Source: Aquimonas sp041395245
GTDB lineage: Bacteria; Pseudomonadota; Gammaproteobacteria; Xanthomonadales; Xanthomonadaceae
Assembly (NCBI GenBank): GCA_041395245.1
Contig: JAWLAY010000016.1
Span: 56,653 to 120,652 of the forward strand
DNA: 64,000 bases
Direction of reading: 5' to 3'
The notes under the pieces are model-generated. The model did no database searches, was not told the origin of the DNA, and saw nothing but the letters and a program-made list of their open reading frames with translations. Numbering within the stretch: the first letter of the stretch is position 1; the number at the start of each line of letters is the position of its first letter. Positions 14,244-23,231 of the stretch are shown here, one piece after another. The position numbers and the translations under genes are program-made.

Positions 14244-16319
14244 ATGGCCGATATCACCGCCAATGCAGGACGCGGCGCGCAGGTGTTGCACATGCTGCGT
14301 CAGGGAATGGGCGCGCCGCTGGTCGTGATGGCGATGCTGGCGATGATCGTGGTGCCGCTGTCGCCGCTGGTACTGGATGCGCTGTTCAGTTTCAACATCG
14401 CGATCTCGCTGGTCATCGTGCTGGCCGTGGTCTACATCCAGCGCCCGCTGGAGTTCTCAATCTTCCCCAGCATCCTGTTGATGGTGACCTTGCTGCGACT
14501 GGCCCTGAACGTGGCCTCGACGCGCGTCATCCTGATCCACGGTCACGAAGGCGGCGCCTCGGCCGGACACGTCATCGAGGCGTTCGGCGCATTCGTCATC
14601 GGCGGCAACTACGCGGTGGGTTTCGTGGTGTTCGCGATCCTTACCATCATCAATTTCATCGTCGTCACCAAGGGCGCGGGGCGCATCTCGGAAGTGTCGG
14701 CACGCTTCATTCTGGATTCCTTGCCCGGCAAGCAGATGGCCATCGATGCCGACCTCAACGCGGGTCTGCTGAGCCGCGATGAGGCGATCAAGCGGCGCGA
14801 GGAAGTGCGCGAGGAATCGGACTTCTATGGCGCGATGGACGGTGCCAGCAAGTTCATCCGTGGCGACGCGGTGGCGGGCCTGCTGATCCTGTTCATCAAC
14901 TTGATCGGCGGGCTGATCATCGGTGTCGCGCAGCACGGCATGAGCGCGGCTGACTCGGCGCAGATCTACACCCTGCTGACCATCGGTGATGGGCTGGTGG
15001 CGCAGATTCCCGGCCTGCTGATCTCCACCGCCGTGGCCATGCTGGTGACCCGCGTGTCGCGCGCGCACGACATGAGCGGCGCGATGATGCAGCAGGTGTT
15101 CGGGCAGGCGCGAGCGGTCACCATCGCCGCCGTGTTGCTGGGCATCATCGGCCTGGTGCCGGGCATGCCGAATGTGGCCTTCCTGAGTCTGGCGGCGATT
15201 CTGGGTTATCTCGCCTGGGTTCTGCACAAGCGTCAGCGCGCCACCGAACTGGTGCCCGCCGACGCCGCACCGATGGCACCGCCCGCGCCGAGCGAGCTGT
15301 CGTGGGACGATCTCAAACCGGTCGACGCACTGGGTCTGGAAGTGGGCTATCGACTGATTCCGCTGGTGGATCGCGCGCAGGGCGGCGAGTTGATGGCGCG
15401 GATCAAGGGTGTGCGGCGCAAGTTGACGCAGGAACTGGGCTTCCTCGTGCCACCGGTCCACATCCGCGACAACCTGGAGTTCGCACCGGGCAGCTATCGC
15501 ATCCTGCTGCACGGCGTGCCCATCGGCAGCGGCGACATCCATCCGGATCGCGAACTCGCGCTCAATCCGGGCCGCATTCCGGTATCCATCGACGGCATTC
15601 CCACCAAGGACCCGGCATTCGGTCTGGACGCGCTGTGGATCGCGCCGGGTGCACGTCCGGTCGCCGAATCGATGGGGTTGACCGTGGTCGATCCCGCCAC
15701 CGTCGTCGCGACCCACATTTCCCATCTGGTGCGCAAACACGCACCGGACTTGCTGGGCCACGAAGAAGTGCAGCAACTGCTGGCGTCGCTGGGCAAGGTC
15801 GCACCCAAGCTCGTCGAGGATTTGACGCCGAAATCCCTGCCCTTGGCGACCGTCGTGCGCGTCATGCAGAACCTGCTCAACGAGCGCGTGCCGATCCGAC
15901 AACTGCGGCGCATTGCCGAAACCCTCGTGGAGCATGCCTCGCAGAGTCAAGATCCCGTCACCTTGACCGCTGCCGTAAGAACGTCACTGGGCCGCTTCAT
16001 CGTGCAGGAAATCAACGGATTGAACGCGGAATTGCCGGTTTACACGCTGGCTCCCGCGTTGGAACGGGTGTTGCAAGACTCGGTCAACGGCAATAGCGCC
16101 GCGTTGGAGCCAGGCCTTGCAGACCGCATGCATCAATCGCTGCTCGAGTGCGTCAAACGCCAGGAAGCGTTGGGCGAACCGGCGGTCTTGCTGGTCCCCG
16201 GCTCCGTGCGTCCGCTCATGGCCAAGCTCACCCGCACCGGCATTCCCGAGCTGCATGTCCTCGCGTACCACGAAGTACCCGATGACAAGCGGCTCAAGCT
16301 GGTCGGCAACGTGGGCTGA
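14244..16319 (+). CDS. flhA: Flagellar export apparatus protein FlhA
   Basis: FlhA is the nonameric export ring component: an N-terminal membrane domain of about eight helices and a large cytoplasmic domain that docks chaperone-substrate complexes. The 691-residue product contains FSIFPSILLMVTLLRLALNV, the FHIPEP-type loop MAIDADLNAGLLSRDEA, and a full cytoplasmic domain ending in ELHVLAYHEVPDDKRLKLVG. Its length is normal. It lies 3 bp after flhB; flhF follows after 63 bp. Confidence 0.97.
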   Translation: MADITANAGRGAQVLHMLRQGMGAPLVVMAMLAMIVVPLSPLVLDALFSFNIAISLVIVLAVVYIQRPLEFSIFPSILLMVTLLRLALNVASTRVILIHGHEGGASAGHVIEAFGAFVIGGNYAVGFVVFAILTIINFIVVTKGAGRISEVSARFILDSLPGKQMAIDADLNAGLLSRDEAIKRREEVREESDFYGAMDGASKFIRGDAVAGLLILFINLIGGLIIGVAQHGMSAADSAQIYTLLTIGDGLVAQIPGLLISTAVAMLVTRVSRAHDMSGAMMQQVFGQARAVTIAAVLLGIIGLVPGMPNVAFLSLAAILGYLAWVLHKRQRATELVPADAAPMAPPAPSELSWDDLKPVDALGLEVGYRLIPLVDRAQGGELMARIKGVRRKLTQELGFLVPPVHIRDNLEFAPGSYRILLHGVPIGSGDIHPDRELALNPGRIPVSIDGIPTKDPAFGLDALWIAPGARPVAESMGLTVVDPATVVATHISHLVRKHAPDLLGHEEVQQLLASLGKVAPKLVEDLTPKSLPLATVVRVMQNLLNERVPIRQLRRIAETLVEHASQSQDPVTLTAAVRTSLGRFIVQEINGLNAELPVYTLAPALERVLQDSVNGNSAALEPGLADRMHQSLLECVKRQEALGEPAVLLVPGSVRPLMAKLTRTGIPELHVLAYHEVPDDKRLKLVGNVG

Positions 16320-16382
16320 GACCCGGTCTGATCGTCGCGGCGTCGGTCGGGCCAGTGCAAGAACACCGAGGCGAGAGCTGGC

Positions 16383-17765
16383 ATGAAGATCAAACGTTTT
16401 GTGGCGCAGGACATGCGCAGCGCGCTCCGCATGGTGCGTGAAGAGCAAGGCCCGAATGCGGTCATCCTGTCGAATCGACGCACCGAGGAAGGCGTCGAAG
16501 TCGTCGCCGCCATCGACTACGACGATGCGCTGGTACAGCAAGCCCTGCATGCGGCGGCGAAAGCCTCCGCTGCCAAGGCCGAAGTGCTGCCGCCCGCCGC
16601 CGCGCTGGTCGCTGCCACGAACATTCCGACGCCCGTCGTGAACCGCGAGCCGCGTCTGCCCGCAGGTGTACCGCTGGCCGAGCCACTTCGCGCCCAACGC
16701 CCTGCGTCCACCGACACGGCGCATGCGCTGCAGGCGGTGCCACTGGAACGCAGCACGCCGCGGCCAAGCAGTCCGGTTGCGAACATTCTGCAGCCCGAGC
16801 CGGTTGCTCCCGCGCCGCCGCCGGTGACGGCGCTGCCCACGCTGGACGCACTGAACATCGAGCCACCGCACATGGCCGAAATGCGGCGCGAGATGGCGGC
16901 GCTGCGCGCCAGTCTGCAGTCCGAGCTGGAGAAACTCAGCGAGCACCGCCTGCGTTTGTCGCCGGTGCGTGCGGCTGCGCTGGAAGAACTGCGCGACTAC
17001 GGCTGCGACGATGCCTTCGCACGCAGCCTGGTGGAACGCCTGCCGACTGACGTCGACCCGAAACGCGCACGCGGCCTGCTGCTCGGCCTGCTGTCGAAAG
17101 CCCTGCCGATTGCCGAGGACGATCTGATCCACGATGGCGGCATCGTCGCCCTGGTCGGACCGACCGGTGCAGGCAAGACCACCACGCTGGCCAAACTCGC
17201 CGCCCGCTACGCCGCACGTCACAGTGCCCGCGACGTGGCGCTCGTGACCACCGACAGCTTCCGCATCGGTGCGCGCGAACAACTGTTCAACTACGGTCGT
17301 TTGCTCGGCATGCCGGTAATCGAAGTTACCGAACCGGGCAAGCTGGAAGAAGCGCTCGACAAGCTGGTCGACTATCGCCTGGTGCTGGTCGATACCGCTG
17401 GCCTGTCGCATCGCGACAGCGCGCTCAATCAACAGCTCAGCGCGCTGGCTGCGCTGCCGCACGTCAACAGCTATCTGGTCCTGCCCGCGCATGCGCAGGG
17501 CTGCGATCTGGATGACATGGTGCAACGCTTCGCCGCCGCCAGACCGCGCGGCGCGATCCTCAGCAAGATTGACGAAACCCGCCGTCTGGGCAATGCCCTG
17601 TCGGCCTGCGTCCGCCACCAGTTGCCGATTGCCTGGACCACCGACGGGCAACGCGTACCCGAAGACCTGCAGCGCGCCGAAGCGCATCGACTAGCGCTGC
17701 GCCTGACTGAACAACGGCGACTGGCTGCCAGCGCCCACACGGAGGTTGAGCATGTCCGCGCCTGA
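16383..17765 (+). CDS. flhF: Flagellar placement GTPase FlhF
   Basis: This SRP-family GTPase sets the polar position of the flagellum. The 460-residue protein has an N-terminal B domain starting MKIKRFVAQDMRSALRMVRE. A Pro/Ala-rich linker (about 80-165) follows, then the NG domain with G1 VGPTGAGKTTTLAKLAARY (near 257), the TTDSFRIGAREQL segment, and LVDTAGLSHRD (G3). The linker is unusually proline-rich, as in many polar flagellates. Its last 14 bases overlap the fleN start, and the two proteins act as antagonistic position and number regulators. Confidence 0.95.
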   Translation: MKIKRFVAQDMRSALRMVREEQGPNAVILSNRRTEEGVEVVAAIDYDDALVQQALHAAAKASAAKAEVLPPAAALVAATNIPTPVVNREPRLPAGVPLAEPLRAQRPASTDTAHALQAVPLERSTPRPSSPVANILQPEPVAPAPPPVTALPTLDALNIEPPHMAEMRREMAALRASLQSELEKLSEHRLRLSPVRAAALEELRDYGCDDAFARSLVERLPTDVDPKRARGLLLGLLSKALPIAEDDLIHDGGIVALVGPTGAGKTTTLAKLAARYAARHSARDVALVTTDSFRIGAREQLFNYGRLLGMPVIEVTEPGKLEEALDKLVDYRLVLVDTAGLSHRDSALNQQLSALAALPHVNSYLVLPAHAQGCDLDDMVQRFAAARPRGAILSKIDETRRLGNALSACVRHQLPIAWTTDGQRVPEDLQRAEAHRLALRLTEQRRLAASAHTEVEHVRA

Positions 17766-18627
17766 GTCCCTGCCCGATCAAGCCGAGGGCTTGCGCAAGA
17801 CCACGCCCAAGCCGGTCCGGGTGATTTGTGTCACGGGCGGCAAGGGCGGCGTCGGCAAGACCAGTGTGTCGGTGAATCTCGCCGTGGCGATGGCCGATGC
17901 CGGTCGCCATGTACTCCTGCTGGACGCCGATCTCGGTCTCGCCAATGTCGACGTACTGCTGGGCCTGACCCCGCGCTTCACCCTCGCCGATGTGATCGAA
18001 GGGCGCTGCACCCTGCAGGACACCTTGCTGGAAGGTCCGCACGGGCTGGCCATCGTTCCGGCCGCCTCGGGCAAACGCAAGATGGCCGAACTGTCGGCAC
18101 CCGAGCAGGTTGGCCTGATCCGCGCCTTCTCCGAGCTGGATCGCGATCTCGATGTGATGGTGATCGACACCGCCGCCGGCATTTCCGACAGCGTGTTGAC
18201 GTTTGCTCAGGCAGCGCAGGACGTGATCCTGGTGGTCTGCAACGAACCCGCCTCCATTACCGACGCCTACGCACTGATCAAGGTGCTGTCGCGCGAACGC
18301 GGCATCAGTCGTGTGCACGTGCTGGCCAACATGGTGCGCAGCCCCGCCGAAGGGCGTGAGCTGTTCGACAAGCTTGCGCGCGTCACCGACCGTTTTCTGG
18401 ATGTCACCATCAGCCTGCTCGGCATCATTCCGCACGACGAATGGCTGCGCCGCTCGATCCAGCGTCAGCAGGCTGTTGTCGAGGCCTTCCCCGCCAGTCC
18501 TTCCGCGCACGCGTTGCGTGGTGTGGCGCGGCGCATCGATCAATGGACCGCTCCGTCGGGCCCGCGCGGCCCGGTCGAGTTCTTCGTCGAGCGCATGGTC
18601 ACGCCGCGCGAGGGAGCCACCGCATGA
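17752..18627 (+). CDS. fleN: Flagellar number regulator FleN/FlhG (MinD-type ATPase)
   Basis: This 291-residue MinD/ParA-family ATPase has a deviant Walker A motif, GGKGGVGKTSVSVNLAVAM, plus LLDADLGLANVDVLLG and VIDTAAGISDSV. In polar flagellates it restrains FleQ and flagellar number. I chose the start at ATG 17752, with GGAGG 6 nt upstream; a TTG two codons earlier is also in frame. It overlaps flhF by 14 bp and fliA by 4 bp. Confidence 0.93.
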   Translation: MSAPESLPDQAEGLRKTTPKPVRVICVTGGKGGVGKTSVSVNLAVAMADAGRHVLLLDADLGLANVDVLLGLTPRFTLADVIEGRCTLQDTLLEGPHGLAIVPAASGKRKMAELSAPEQVGLIRAFSELDRDLDVMVIDTAAGISDSVLTFAQAAQDVILVVCNEPASITDAYALIKVLSRERGISRVHVLANMVRSPAEGRELFDKLARVTDRFLDVTISLLGIIPHDEWLRRSIQRQQAVVEAFPASPSAHALRGVARRIDQWTAPSGPRGPVEFFVERMVTPREGATA

Positions 18628-19373
18628 CAGCACAGGCCGAAGCCGCGTATCGCGCTGTCTCGCGACAGTCGGCGAGCGAGGTCGTCGCCCAGCACAGCGC
18701 GCTGGTCGCGCGCATCGCCCACCACATGGTGGCGCGCCTGCCTGCCAGCGTGGACGTCAATGATCTGATCCAGGCCGGCACCATCGGCCTGATCGAAGCC
18801 GCGCGCAGCTATGACCCGAGTCAGGGCGCCGCGTTTGAAACCTACGCATCAATCCGCATTCGCGGCGCGATGCTGGACGAGATCCGTCGCAGTGACTGGG
18901 TACCGCGTTCGGTGCATCGGCGCGTGCGCGAAGCTGCCGCCGCCACCCAGGCCATCGAGCAACGCACGGGCCGGGCCGCGCGCAGCAGCGAAGTCGCCAG
19001 CGCCATGCAGGTCACCGCCGAGGAACTCAACCGGATCATGGAAGACGCGGTGCGCGGCCACGTGCTGAGCATCGACGCGCATGTCGATGACTCCGGCGAG
19101 CTACGCCTGCCTGCCAGCGAGTTCAGCGCTTCGCCAGCACGTGATCACGAGCGCGAAGCCTTCGGCGATTCGCTGACCCACGCCATCGAAGCCCTGCCCG
19201 AACGCGAACAACTGGTGATGTCGCTGTACTACGAACAGGAACTCAATCTGAAGGAAATCGGCGCGGTACTTGGCGTCAGCGAATCGCGCGTCTGCCAGAT
19301 TCATGGTCAGGCGCTGGTGCGCCTGCGTGCCCGCCTTGCCGACTGGATCGCTCCCGATCCGGACAACGACTGA
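18624..19373 (+). CDS. fliA: RNA polymerase sigma-28 factor FliA
   Basis: This 249-residue sigma factor directs late flagellar and chemotaxis genes. Region 2 shows LIQAGTIGLIEAARSYDPSQ and FETYASIRIRGAMLDEIRRS, and DWVPRSVHR is the FliA hallmark. Region 4 ends ESRVCQIHGQALVRLRARL. The start overlaps the fleN stop (ATGA). A matching sigma-28 promoter is present in this window at 31472-31498 before the chemoreceptor gene. Confidence 0.97.
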   Translation: MTAQAEAAYRAVSRQSASEVVAQHSALVARIAHHMVARLPASVDVNDLIQAGTIGLIEAARSYDPSQGAAFETYASIRIRGAMLDEIRRSDWVPRSVHRRVREAAAATQAIEQRTGRAARSSEVASAMQVTAEELNRIMEDAVRGHVLSIDAHVDDSGELRLPASEFSASPARDHEREAFGDSLTHAIEALPEREQLVMSLYYEQELNLKEIGAVLGVSESRVCQIHGQALVRLRARLADWIAPDPDND

Positions 19374-19422
19374 ACCCGCTTCCCTTTCCGTTGCACCGCC
19401 CTTTGACCGGCCAGACCACACC

Positions 19423-19815
19423 ATGGACAAGAACCTCAAAATCCTGATCGTCGATGACTTCTCCACGATGCGCCGCATCGTCAAGAACCTGCTCGGCGAT
19501 CTGGGCTTCACCAACACTGCAGAAGCCGAGGACGGCAACAGCGCGCTGGCCTATCTGCGCTCTGCGCCCTGCGAAATGGTGATCACCGACTGGAACATGC
19601 CCGGCATGACCGGCATCGACCTGCTGCGCGCGATTCGCCTCGACGCCAAACTCAAGCATCTGCCGGTGCTGATGGTCACCGCCGAAGCCAAGCGCGAACA
19701 GATCATCGAAGCCGCCCAGGCCGGTGTGAACGGCTACATCATCAAACCCTTCACCGCCGCCACGTTGCAGGAAAAGCTCAACAAGATCTTCGAGCGCATG
19801 GGGAGCGCCGCGTGA
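19423..19815 (+). CDS. cheY: Chemotaxis response regulator CheY
   Basis: This 130-residue single receiver domain carries messages from CheA to the flagellar motor switch. It opens NLKILIVDDFSTMRRIVKNL, the usual start of flagellar CheY. The phospho-acceptor Asp is in MVITDWNMPGMTG, the conserved Thr in MVTAEA and the Lys in YIIKPF. cheZ follows with a 4 bp overlap. Confidence 0.96.
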   Translation: MDKNLKILIVDDFSTMRRIVKNLLGDLGFTNTAEAEDGNSALAYLRSAPCEMVITDWNMPGMTGIDLLRAIRLDAKLKHLPVLMVTAEAKREQIIEAAQAGVNGYIIKPFTAATLQEKLNKIFERMGSAA

Positions 19816-20441
19816 ACAGCGCTGCCACCGAGCGCGAACATCTGCTGACCCTGATGCGCAGCGCCCTGCACGCGCTGGAGCAAGGCGACGAGAGCGGCTA
19901 TCGCACGCAGATCGAAGCCCTGACGCAATGGCGCAGCTCGCCGATATTCACTGCCTTTGATCGCCTTGCGCGCGAGCTGACACGCTCGCTGGAAACACTG
20001 CCAATCGATGCGCGACTGGGCGCACTGGCCGGACAGGAACTGCCGGATGCACGGGCGCGGCTGGACTTTGTTCTGCAGACGACCGAAGAAGCCACCCATC
20101 GCACGCTCGATCTGGTCGACGCCAGCCGCGCCGCCATCGACGCCTTGCGCCAGCGCGAACCCGCGATGGTCGACGATCCGGATGTGATGAACGTGCGTCA
20201 TCACCTGTCGGAAATCTCGCTGGCGCAGGAATACCAGGACCTCACCGGACAAACCATCAAGCGCGTGGTCGGCATCGTCCATCAAGTCGAGCAGGCGCTG
20301 GCCGCTATTGGGGTGGCCATCGGCAAGCAGAGTCCGACCTACGACCCTTTGCGCGCCGAAGGTCCTGCGATCCGCGGTGTCGACCAACACGGCGTCTCGC
20401 AGGTCGATGCCGATTCACTGCTGACCGATCTCGGTCTGTGA
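19812..20441 (+). CDS. cheZ: CheY phosphatase CheZ
   Basis: This 209-residue, mostly helical protein removes phosphate from CheY. The signature EYQDLTGQTIKRVVGIVHQV (near 138-157), with the catalytic Asp/Gln on that helix, is present. The C-terminal CheY-tethering tail ends DADSLLTDLGL, the usual amphipathic peptide. Start is GTG overlapping the cheY stop. Confidence 0.93.
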   Translation: MNSAATEREHLLTLMRSALHALEQGDESGYRTQIEALTQWRSSPIFTAFDRLARELTRSLETLPIDARLGALAGQELPDARARLDFVLQTTEEATHRTLDLVDASRAAIDALRQREPAMVDDPDVMNVRHHLSEISLAQEYQDLTGQTIKRVVGIVHQVEQALAAIGVAIGKQSPTYDPLRAEGPAIRGVDQHGVSQVDADSLLTDLGL

Positions 20442-20474
20442 CCGGTTGCTTCCGACTTTCGCCAAGGCAAGCGT

Positions 20475-22385
20475 ATGAGCCAGAACGACATCGCCGACGA
20501 CTTTCTGATCGAGGCCAGCGAAATCGCTGAACGCCTGGGCGACGAGCTGGTGCAACTGGAGCAGCGTCCGCAGGACGGCGAACTGCTGAATGCGATCTTC
20601 CGTGGCTTCCACACCATCAAGGGCGGCGCGAGCTTTTTGCATCTGCAGCCGCTGGTGGATCTGTGTCACGGCGTGGAGGAAATGTTCAACCTGCTGCGCA
20701 ATGGCAAGCTGCAGGTCGATGGTGACCTGTTCGACCTGGCGCAGAACGCCACCGACCAACTGACCGGCATGCTGAATGCGATGCGCGCGGGCGAAGACCC
20801 GCAACCCGCGCCACCGGCATTGATCGAAGCCATCCGCATCGCGGCGCTGCCCGACCATGCCCGCGCCGAACCGGTCGCCACCGCGCCAGCCACCACGCAT
20901 ATCGACGCCGCTGCCGTGTTGTCGAGTACCGATCCCAACATCAGCGACGACGAGTTCGAGGCCCTGCTCGACCACTTCCAGGGCGCACCGGCTGCCGCAC
21001 CCCCAAAGACCATTGATGCCGCCGCCGTGCTGGCGAGCAAGGAAGAATCCATTTCGGACGATGAGTTCGAGGCCTTGCTGGATCATTTCCAAGGTCATCC
21101 GCCCGCTGCACCGGTGGCACCCGTCACCGCCGCCGTACCCGTGGTCACGGCCGCGCCGGTGCCGCAAGTCGTGCCGAAGCCGCTTCCCAGTAGCAAGCCT
21201 GCCGCCGCACCGGCTGCGAAACCATCGACACCCGCTCCGGTCGAGGCCAGCGTGCGCGTCGACACCAAACGGCTCGACGGCCTGATGAATCTGGTCGGCG
21301 AACTGGTGCTGTCGCGTAATCGTCTGAAGTCCCTGCGGCGGCGCACTCGCGACGAAGACCTGGAGCGTGCCGTCGGCACCCTGGACGTCGTCACCGCGCG
21401 CCTGCAGGCCGAAGTGATGCGTGTGCGCATGCAGCCGGTGGGACGCGCGTTCTCGCGCTTCCCCAAGGTGGCTCGCGACGTGGCAAGACAACTCAAGAAA
21501 GAGGTCAACGTCGAACTGATCGGTGAGGAAACCGAGCTCGACAAGAACCTGGTGGAAGCCCTGTCCGATCCGCTGGTGCATCTGGTCCGCAATGCCATCG
21601 ACCACGGCATCGAGCCGCCCGACGTGCGCGAACAGGCAGGCAAGCCGCGCGCCGGTACGCTGCGTCTGTCGGCGCAGCAGGAAGGCGACCATATCGTCAT
21701 CGTTGTCAGTGATGACGGCGGTGGTATCGATGCCGACAAACTCAAGATGAAGGCGCGCGAGAAGGGCCTGATCGAAGCCGATGCGGTAGCACGGTTATCG
21801 CCCGACGAAGCACTGCAACTGATTTTCCTGCCTGGGTTCTCGACCAAGGATCAGGCCACCGAAGTCTCCGGTCGCGGCGTCGGGATGGATGTGGTCAAGT
21901 CCAAGCTGGCCGAGTTGAACGGCCAGGTGCTGATCGAATCCAAACGCCGCGAGGGCACGCGCTTCATCATTCAGGTGCCACTGACCCTGGCGATTCTGCC
22001 CACGCTATTGATTCATGCAGGTGGCCGACCCTACGCGCTGCCCTTGTCCAATGTGCTGGAAGTGTTCAAGTTCCGCGAGGATCAGCTGCGCTACATCGAC
22101 GGTCGCGAGGTGCTGGATCTGCGCGGTCAGACCTTTCCGCTGCTGTTCCTGCGACGCTGGCTGGGCCTGTCCGACATCGGCGACGACAGTGGCGTGGTGG
22201 TCCTGCAGAACGGCCATCGCAAGCTCGGCATCGTGGTCGATCAGGTGCGTGGTCGCGAAGAAGTCGTCGTCAAACCGTTGCCACCGTCGTTGCGAGGTCT
22301 GGCGGGTTTTGCCGCCGCGACCATCACTGGCGATGGCAATCTGGCGCTGATTCTCGACATCGCCGGCCTGCAGCGGGCCGTCTGA
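20475..22385 (+). CDS. cheA: Chemotaxis histidine kinase CheA (flagellar system)
   Basis: This 636-residue kinase has an N-terminal Hpt domain with phospho-His46 (FRGFHTIKGGASFL) and a Pro/Ala-rich linker. It then has dimerisation and ATPase domains (N box LVRNAIDHGIE, G1 VSDDGGGID, G2 SGRGVGMDVV) and a CheW-like C terminus. I see no P2 (CheY-docking) domain. The linker instead carries two near-identical copies of ISDDEFEALLDHFQG (about residues 155-170 and 193-207), each preceded by IDAAAVL. Related Pseudomonas and Xanthomonas CheA proteins carry this kind of DEFEALL motif, which I suspect engages ParP/CheY-type partners. Neighbours: cheZ and motCD. Confidence 0.95.
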   Translation: MSQNDIADDFLIEASEIAERLGDELVQLEQRPQDGELLNAIFRGFHTIKGGASFLHLQPLVDLCHGVEEMFNLLRNGKLQVDGDLFDLAQNATDQLTGMLNAMRAGEDPQPAPPALIEAIRIAALPDHARAEPVATAPATTHIDAAAVLSSTDPNISDDEFEALLDHFQGAPAAAPPKTIDAAAVLASKEESISDDEFEALLDHFQGHPPAAPVAPVTAAVPVVTAAPVPQVVPKPLPSSKPAAAPAAKPSTPAPVEASVRVDTKRLDGLMNLVGELVLSRNRLKSLRRRTRDEDLERAVGTLDVVTARLQAEVMRVRMQPVGRAFSRFPKVARDVARQLKKEVNVELIGEETELDKNLVEALSDPLVHLVRNAIDHGIEPPDVREQAGKPRAGTLRLSAQQEGDHIVIVVSDDGGGIDADKLKMKAREKGLIEADAVARLSPDEALQLIFLPGFSTKDQATEVSGRGVGMDVVKSKLAELNGQVLIESKRREGTRFIIQVPLTLAILPTLLIHAGGRPYALPLSNVLEVFKFREDQLRYIDGREVLDLRGQTFPLLFLRRWLGLSDIGDDSGVVVLQNGHRKLGIVVDQVRGREEVVVKPLPPSLRGLAGFAAATITGDGNLALILDIAGLQRAV

Positions 22386-22427
22386 GCATGCCTCTGACCT
22401 CATCCAACCACGGCCCAGGAGGCAGAC

Positions 22428-23222
22428 ATGGCCGCTAAGCCGCCAACTGCGGCCAAGCCGGTCGCCAGTCCACGCTCCGGCGTCGACATCCTCAGCATCA
22501 CCGGTGTGGTGCTGGCGCTGATCGCCATCGTCGGTGGCAGCATCGCCAAGGGCGCGGGCCTGTCCTCGTTGTGGTCGGGCGCGGCCTTTCTGATCGTCAT
22601 CATCGGCACCATCGCCGCGATCCTGCTTCATACGCCCAAGCCCACCTTTCTGCGCGCGATGAAGATCGTGGTCTGGGCCTTCAAGCCGCCCGAAGATCCG
22701 GGCGCCGGCCTGGTGCAACAGATCGTGGTCTGGAGCAACAAGGCGCGCCGCGATGGCCTGCTCGGGCTGGAAAACATGATCGAGCAGGAAACCGATCCCT
22801 TTGTGCGCAAAGGCTTGCAACTGCTGGTCGACGGCGCCGAGCCCGATACCCTGCGACGGGTGCTCGAAGTCGAGCTGGAAGCGCAGGAAAAGCAGGACAT
22901 CAACGCCGCCAAGGTGTTCGAAGGCATGGGCATCTACGCACCCACGCTGGGCATCATCGGTGCCGTGCTGGGCTTGATGGCGGTGATGCGCAACCTCACC
23001 GACCCGAGCAAGCTCGGTCCCGGCATTGCCGCCGCGTTCACCGCCACGATCTATGGCATCGCGTCGGCCAATCTGTTCTTCCTGCCGCTGGCCGCCAAGC
23101 TGAAAAGCGTGATCGCGGTACGCACGCGCAACCAGGACATGTTGATCGAAGGCTTGATCGCCATTGCCGAAGGCGAGAACCCGCGCAACATCGAAAGCCG
23201 TCTGCTCGGCTACCTGAAGTAG
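22428..23222 (+). CDS. motC: Flagellar stator protein MotC (MotA family)
   Basis: This 264-residue inner-membrane protein has four helices and forms the proton channel with MotD. The family segment GIYAPTLGIIGAVLGLMAVM is present, with the conserved Pro pair. The cytoplasmic loop contains charged residues (NKARRDGLLGLENMIEQE) that contact the rotor. AGGAGG precedes the ATG by 6 nt. Location between cheA and motD is the Pseudomonas/Xanthomonas MotCD arrangement. Confidence 0.93.
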   Translation: MAAKPPTAAKPVASPRSGVDILSITGVVLALIAIVGGSIAKGAGLSSLWSGAAFLIVIIGTIAAILLHTPKPTFLRAMKIVVWAFKPPEDPGAGLVQQIVVWSNKARRDGLLGLENMIEQETDPFVRKGLQLLVDGAEPDTLRRVLEVELEAQEKQDINAAKVFEGMGIYAPTLGIIGAVLGLMAVMRNLTDPSKLGPGIAAAFTATIYGIASANLFFLPLAAKLKSVIAVRTRNQDMLIEGLIAIAEGENPRNIESRLLGYLK

Positions 23223-23231
23223 ACCGCCGCC

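Noticed and set aside
14457..15950. 497-codon open frame antisense to flhA
   Set aside because: Shadow of FlhA caused by codon composition; sense strand motifs are unambiguous.
15984..17687. 567-codon open frame antisense to flhA/flhF
   Set aside because: His/Arg-rich shadow translation of conserved flagellar genes; no ribosome-binding site or known domain.
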